Part shown: positions 5,642 to 9,369 of the stretch, one piece after another
Layout of the letters: each line of letters begins with the position of its first letter
Numbering within the stretch: position 1 is the first letter of the stretch
Assembly (NCBI GenBank): GCA_910579645.1
Contig: CAJTVK010000154.1
Span: 1-9,369 of the forward strand
Reading direction: 5' to 3'
Source of the DNA: an uncultured Lachnospiraceae bacterium
GTDB lineage: Bacteria > Bacillota > Clostridia > Lachnospirales > Lachnospiraceae
Length of the DNA stretch: 9,369 nucleotides
Notes under the pieces: generated by a model
Database searches by the model: none
The model's input: the letters and a program-made list of their open reading frames with translations, nothing else
Told to the model about the DNA's origin: nothing
Made by a program: the position numbers and the translations under genes

Positions 5642-5648
5642 AAAGGAG
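5642..5648 (+). promoter_or_regulatory. Ribosome binding site AAAGGAG deciding the start of the first ABC gene
   Basis: The site lies ten bases before the ATG at 5659. The earlier in-frame ATG at 5632 has no ribosome binding site and falls within the -10 element, upstream of the predicted transcript start. Confidence 0.7.
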
Positions 5649-5658
5649 TTGGAAATAT

Positions 5659-7407
5659 ATGCTTAAGACGTTGGGGGCGCAGATTAAGGAATTTAAAGTG
5701 CCGAGCATTATTACGCCGTTGTGCATGATGCTGGAGGTGGTGATGGAGATGATCATACCGCTGATGATGGCTTCCATAGTGGACAACGGAGTAGGTGCGG
5801 GAAATATGGCACATATTTATCTGATGGGGGGATGCATGGTATTGGCTGCGGTAGTGTCGCTGTCTGCCGGTTTTGCCGGAGGTTATTTCGGGGCAAAGGC
5901 CTCCACGGGATTTGCAAGAAACCTGCGGGATGCCATGTTTGCCAATATACAGAGTTTTTCTTTTGCCAATATTGACAAATACAGTACGGCGGGGCTGGTG
6001 ACCAGGCTGACTACGGATGTGACCAATATTCAGAATGCTTACCAGATGATTCTGCGGATGTGCATCCGGGCTCCCTTTTCGCTGATTTGTGCAATGGCAA
6101 TGTCTTTTTTCATAAGTCCGAAGGTGGCGACCATCTATTTGGTGGCGGTAATTATCCTGGGAGGCTGCCTGATGCTGATTGTCACACGGACCATGAAGAC
6201 TTTCCGCAGCATTTTCGAGAAATATGACGCACTGAATGCCAGCGTGCAGGAGAATGTGTCCGCCATCCGGGTGGTAAAGGCTTATGTGCGGGAAGAGCAT
6301 GAGGTAGAAAAGTTTAAGGCTGCCAGCCAGAATGTGTACCGTCTGTTCATTAAGGCTGAAAATATATTGGCTCTGAACAGCCCGCTGATGCAGATTACCA
6401 TATATACCTGCATTCTCTGCATCAGTTATATAGGGGCGAAGATGATTGTGGCGGAAAGCATGACCACAGGCGATTTGATGAGTTTGCTGACCTATTGCAT
6501 GAATATATTGATGAGCCTGATGATGGTATCCATGATTTTTGTCATGGTGACGATGAGTATGGCCAGTGCGGAACGAATCTGTGAGGTCATTAACGAAAAG
6601 AGCAGCCTGACCAATCCGGAGAAGCCGGTCTATGAAGTGGCGGACGGCAGCGTCCGGTTTGACCATGTATTTTTCAAATATAATGAAGAAAGTGAAGAGC
6701 CGGTTCTTTCCGACATCCATCTGGAAATCGGTTCCGGGGAGACAATCGGCATACTGGGCGGTACGGGCAGTGCGAAAACCAGTCTGGTGAACCTGATCAG
6801 CCGGCTGTATGACGTGAGCCGGGGGAGCATACAGGTCGGGGGCCTGGATGTGCGCGCTTATGACATTGAGACGCTGCGGAACGAAGTGTCGGTAGTGCTT
6901 CAGAAAAACGTACTTTTCTCGGGTACCATATTGGATAACCTCAGATGGGGGGATGCGCAGGCTACGGAGGAGGAATGCAAAAGAGCCTGCCGCTTGGCCT
7001 GTGCGGATGAATTTATCGAAAAAATGCCGGACGGCTACCATACTTACATAGAGCAGGGCGGAACCAATGTGTCGGGCGGGCAGAAGCAGAGGCTCTGCAT
7101 TGCCAGGGCATTGCTGAAAAAACCGAAGATACTGATTCTGGACGACAGCACCAGTGCGGTGGATACGGCGACGGATGCCAGGATACGGAAGGCCTTTGCC
7201 GAGGAAATCCCGGGAACCACGAAGATTATCATTGCCCAGCGTATTTCCAGCATTGAGCATGCGGACAGGGTCATAGTGATGGAGAACGGAAAAGTGGATG
7301 CGTTTGACACGCCGGAGAAGCTGCGCCGGGAGAATGTGATTTACCGTGAGGTATACGAGCAGCAGATGGCCGGAGGCGGGGACTTTGACGAGAAAGGAGA
7401 AATGTAG
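5659..7407 (+). CDS. Heterodimeric ABC exporter, degenerate-site half (membrane domain plus ATPase)
   Basis: The 582-residue protein is a type IV ABC half-exporter. A six-helix membrane domain spans about residues 15-305 and an ATPase domain about 332-570. Such pairs expel drugs, lipids or peptides across the inner membrane. The ATPase domain has the pattern of the degenerate half of TM287/288- and LmrCD-type exporters. Walker A reads GGTGSAKTS (367-375), with Ala in place of the usual second-last glycine. The Q-loop is VLQKN (413-417). The signature VSGGQ (471-475) is canonical. Walker B ILILD ends at Asp495 and is followed by Asp496 where the catalytic glutamate normally sits. The H-switch is Gln527 (IIIAQR). 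It should pair with the next gene, giving that partner a functional signature. Spacing to the partner is a single base. Start chosen at 5659 from the ribosome binding site and the MLKTLGAQI start, which looks typical of relatives I recall. Confidence 0.93.
   Translation: MLKTLGAQIKEFKVPSIITPLCMMLEVVMEMIIPLMMASIVDNGVGAGNMAHIYLMGGCMVLAAVVSLSAGFAGGYFGAKASTGFARNLRDAMFANIQSFSFANIDKYSTAGLVTRLTTDVTNIQNAYQMILRMCIRAPFSLICAMAMSFFISPKVATIYLVAVIILGGCLMLIVTRTMKTFRSIFEKYDALNASVQENVSAIRVVKAYVREEHEVEKFKAASQNVYRLFIKAENILALNSPLMQITIYTCILCISYIGAKMIVAESMTTGDLMSLLTYCMNILMSLMMVSMIFVMVTMSMASAERICEVINEKSSLTNPEKPVYEVADGSVRFDHVFFKYNEESEEPVLSDIHLEIGSGETIGILGGTGSAKTSLVNLISRLYDVSRGSIQVGGLDVRAYDIETLRNEVSVVLQKNVLFSGTILDNLRWGDAQATEEECKRACRLACADEFIEKMPDGYHTYIEQGGTNVSGGQKQRLCIARALLKKPKILILDDSTSAVDTATDARIRKAFAEEIPGTTKIIIAQRISSIEHADRVIVMENGKVDAFDTPEKLRRENVIYREVYEQQMAGGGDFDEKGEM
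7393..7399 (+). promoter_or_regulatory. Ribosome binding site AAAGGAG deciding the start of the second ABC gene
   Basis: Lying in the last codons of the first ABC gene, nine bases before the ATG at 7409, it excludes the upstream in-frame start at 7346, which would overlap the first gene by 62 bases and add 21 unrelated residues. Confidence 0.7.
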
Positions 7408-7408
7408 G

Positions 7409-9301
7409 ATGCCGGGACCACAGAGAGGAGTAAAACCGAAATTACAGGATCCGATGGGATTGTTTAAGCGGCTGATGAAATTTGTGCTGAAGGATTACTG
7501 GGCGGCTGCAATGGTGGTATTGATCTGTATTGTTGTCACAGTCCTTGCCAGCGTGCAGGGCACGATGTTTACAAGGACGTTAATCGATGATTATATTATG
7601 CCGCTGATTGGCCAGGAGAATCCGGATTTTTCGGGATTGGCGGCGGCCATTACAAGAGTGGCCTGCTTTTATGGGGTGGGAGTCGTGGCCGCTTATGCAC
7701 AGGCCAGGATCATGGCGCTGATTACTCAGGGTATGATGCGTAATTTCCGGGATGCCATGTTTGTGCATATGGAAAGCCTGCCCATCAGCTATTTTGACAG
7801 TCATCCCCACGGGGATATTATGTCACTGTATACCAATGACATTGATACGCTGCGTCAGATGATCAGCCAGTCCATCCCGCAGCTGATTAACAGTGCCATC
7901 ACGATTGTCAGCGTGTTTGTCAGCATGGTGATGCTGAGCATTCCGCTGACGGCAATCACTCTTTTCATGGTGGCCGTCATGCTGCTTGTCAGCAGTAAGG
8001 TGGCAGGGCTGTCCGGCAGCAACTTTGTAGGGCAGCAGCGGGCGTTGGGAAATCTGAACGGCTACATTGAGGAGATGATGAACGGGCAGAAGGTAGTGAA
8101 AGTGTTCTGCAGGGAGGAAGCTACCTTGGAGGAGTTCCGCAAGAGGAACGACGAACTGTTTGATAATGCCAACCTGGCCAACCGATATGCCAATGTGATG
8201 GGACCTATCAACGGGAATCTGGGAAATATGAGTTATGTGCTCTGCGCCATGGTAGGAGGTGCGTTGGCGCTCAATGGGTGGACCGGGCTGACAGTAGGGA
8301 AACTGGCCAGTTTCCTGACTTTTAACCGAAGCTTCAATATGCCCATCAATCAGATCAGCATGCAGTTTAACAGCATCATTATGGCACTTGCCGGCGCGGA
8401 GCGGGTATTTAAGCTGCTGGACGAGGAACCGGAGAAGGATGAGGGGTATGTGACCTTGGTAAATGCCCGGAAGACAGACGGAAAGCTGGAAGAAGCCGGG
8501 GAACGCACCGGCATATGGGCATGGAAGCATCCCCATAAGGCGGAAGGGACGGTTACATACACGGAACTGAGGGGCGATGTGGTATTTGACGGCGTGGACT
8601 TCGGGTATGTGCCGGAAAAAATCGTGCTCCATGATGTGAAATTATATGCTACGCCGGGACAGAAGATTGCCTTTGTGGGCTCTACCGGGGCAGGGAAGAC
8701 GACCATTACCAACCTGATTAACCGTTTTTATGATATTCAGGATGGGAAAATACGGTACGACGGCATTAATATCAATAAAATAAAGAAAGCCGACTTGAGG
8801 CGTTCCTTGGGCATCGTGCTGCAGGATACCCATCTGTTTACGGGAACGGTCATGGACAACATCCGCTACGGCAAGCTGGATGCCACGGAGCGGGAGGTTT
8901 ATGCGGCGGCGCAGCTGGCCAATGCCCATAGCTTCATTTCCCGGCTGCCCAGAGGGTACTATACGGTGCTGACCGGAGACGGCAGCAATCTCAGCCAGGG
9001 GCAGAGGCAGCTGCTTGCCATTGCCAGGGCAGCAATTGCGGATCCCCCGGTGCTGATTCTGGACGAGGCTACATCTTCCATTGACACTCGTACGGAGAAA
9101 ATCGTGCAGGACGGCATGGACCGGCTGATGGCAGGGCGGACTACCTTTGTCATTGCCCACCGGCTCTCCACGGTACGCAACAGTGACTGCATCATGGTGC
9201 TGGAACAGGGACGAGTGATTGAAAGGGGCACCCATGACGAACTGATTGAGCAGAAAGGGAAGTACTACCAACTGTATACGGGCGGGGCAGTGGCACAATA
9301 A
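7409..9301 (+). CDS. Heterodimeric ABC exporter, catalytic half (membrane domain plus ATPase)
   Basis: The 630-residue partner half-exporter has a six-helix membrane domain (about 15-335) and an ATPase domain (about 388-622). Its catalytic residues are intact: Walker A GSTGAGKTT (424-432), Q-loop Gln472, Walker B VLILD with catalytic Glu553 (DEATSS), and H-switch His584 (VIAHRLS). Its signature is LSQGQ (528-532), not LSGGQ. That is the complement of the first half, so the dimer should have one hydrolytic site (this Walker A/B with the partner VSGGQ) and one degenerate site. As I recall it, TM288 also carries LSQGQ. An insert of about 40 residues (346-388), including GIWAWKHPHKAEGTV, separates membrane and ATPase domains. 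The N-terminus is a short polar, proline-containing tail before the first helix. A probable terminator follows eight bases after the stop. Confidence 0.94.
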   Translation: MPGPQRGVKPKLQDPMGLFKRLMKFVLKDYWAAAMVVLICIVVTVLASVQGTMFTRTLIDDYIMPLIGQENPDFSGLAAAITRVACFYGVGVVAAYAQARIMALITQGMMRNFRDAMFVHMESLPISYFDSHPHGDIMSLYTNDIDTLRQMISQSIPQLINSAITIVSVFVSMVMLSIPLTAITLFMVAVMLLVSSKVAGLSGSNFVGQQRALGNLNGYIEEMMNGQKVVKVFCREEATLEEFRKRNDELFDNANLANRYANVMGPINGNLGNMSYVLCAMVGGALALNGWTGLTVGKLASFLTFNRSFNMPINQISMQFNSIIMALAGAERVFKLLDEEPEKDEGYVTLVNARKTDGKLEEAGERTGIWAWKHPHKAEGTVTYTELRGDVVFDGVDFGYVPEKIVLHDVKLYATPGQKIAFVGSTGAGKTTITNLINRFYDIQDGKIRYDGININKIKKADLRRSLGIVLQDTHLFTGTVMDNIRYGKLDATEREVYAAAQLANAHSFISRLPRGYYTVLTGDGSNLSQGQRQLLAIARAAIADPPVLILDEATSSIDTRTEKIVQDGMDRLMAGRTTFVIAHRLSTVRNSDCIMVLEQGRVIERGTHDELIEQKGKYYQLYTGGAVAQ

Positions 9302-9308
9302 ATGCACA

Positions 9309-9353
9309 CTCCCGGTTCCTTCCTACTTTACCCAGCACGGGAGGGATTTTTTT
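9309..9353 (+). terminator. Probable intrinsic terminator of the ABC exporter operon
   Basis: CTCCCG (9309-9314) pairs perfectly with CGGGAG (9338-9343), with a 23-base loop, and a run of seven T residues (9347-9353) follows after GGA. The long loop and three-base gap before the T run make it less than ideal. Its position directly after the stop codon and the clean T run support the call. The remaining bases to 9369 show nothing recognisable. Confidence 0.65.
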
Positions 9354-9369
9354 GCGGGACGGCGGCAGC

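Noticed and set aside
5632..5658. Upstream ATG start for the first ABC gene
   Set aside because: It falls within the -10 element, upstream of the predicted transcript start, and has no ribosome binding site; the ATG at 5659 has AAAGGAG ten bases before it.
5533..7260. 575-codon open frame on the - strand opposite the first ABC gene
   Set aside because: It lies wholly antisense to strongly supported genes, its product is rich in His, Gln and Arg without domain motifs, and no ribosome binding site or promoter was evident. It is a codon-bias shadow.
7346..7408. Upstream in-frame start for the second ABC gene
   Set aside because: It would overlap the first ABC gene extensively and add 21 residues unlike exporter N-termini; AAAGGAG clearly serves the ATG at 7409.
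1..9369. CRISPR array, tRNA/rRNA, IS transposase or phage genes
   Set aside because: No regularly spaced direct repeats, tRNA-like cloverleaf, transposase motifs or phage structural genes were seen on either strand.

Overview
The window reads as a chromosomal segment of a gut-type Firmicute of class Clostridia, most likely family Lachnospiraceae. This is an inference from AAAGGAG-type ribosome binding sites, the moderate GC content, the AAA-ATPase-like/PD-(D/E)XK gene family at the left end, and the particular heterodimeric ABC exporter at the right end. No rRNA, tRNA, CRISPR array or intact mobile element is visible. All nine recognisable genes lie on the + strand.

Layout. (1) Positions 1-351 hold no gene. 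Positions 1-171 are rich in inverted repeats and may be a small structured RNA or a MITE-like repeat. An extended -10 promoter and a leader hairpin follow. (2) 352-1686 is an AAA-ATPase-like protein of the PF09820/PF08011 type. Its C-terminal nuclease core appears to be removed by an in-frame internal deletion, and it is visibly more AT-rich than its neighbours. (3) A near-consensus sigma-A promoter (TTGAAA-17-TAAAAT) sits over the 3' end of that gene. It probably drives a compact operon: a small unknown protein (1782-2015), RidA (2062-2445), a shikimate-kinase-like P-loop kinase (2438-2944, overlapping ridA by 8 bases) and an EamA/DMT transporter (2941-3822, ATGA overlap). After 85 bases come a Gfo/Idh/MocA dehydrogenase (3908-4882) and a YfcE-like phosphoesterase with an extra C-terminal helical domain (4898-5617). 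(4) A second promoter with a perfect TATAAT and a perfect 7-bp dyad in its spacer overlaps the phosphoesterase stop codon. It drives the two halves of a heterodimeric ABC exporter (5659-7407 and 7409-9301). A probable intrinsic terminator follows at 9309-9353.

How the genes fit together. RidA detoxifies reactive enamine/imine intermediates. The kinase-like protein, DMT transporter and Gfo/Idh dehydrogenase look like small-molecule metabolism genes, but nothing in the sequence ties them to one pathway. The ABC pair forms a self-contained transcription unit with the asymmetry expected of TM287/288-type exporters: the first half carries degenerate ATPase residues and a canonical signature, the second half the reverse.

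The window is mostly ordinary chromosome. The points most worth checking are the nuclease-core deletion, the operator-like dyad in the exporter promoter, the substituted substrate residues in the kinase, the phosphoesterase fusion, and the structured element at the left edge.
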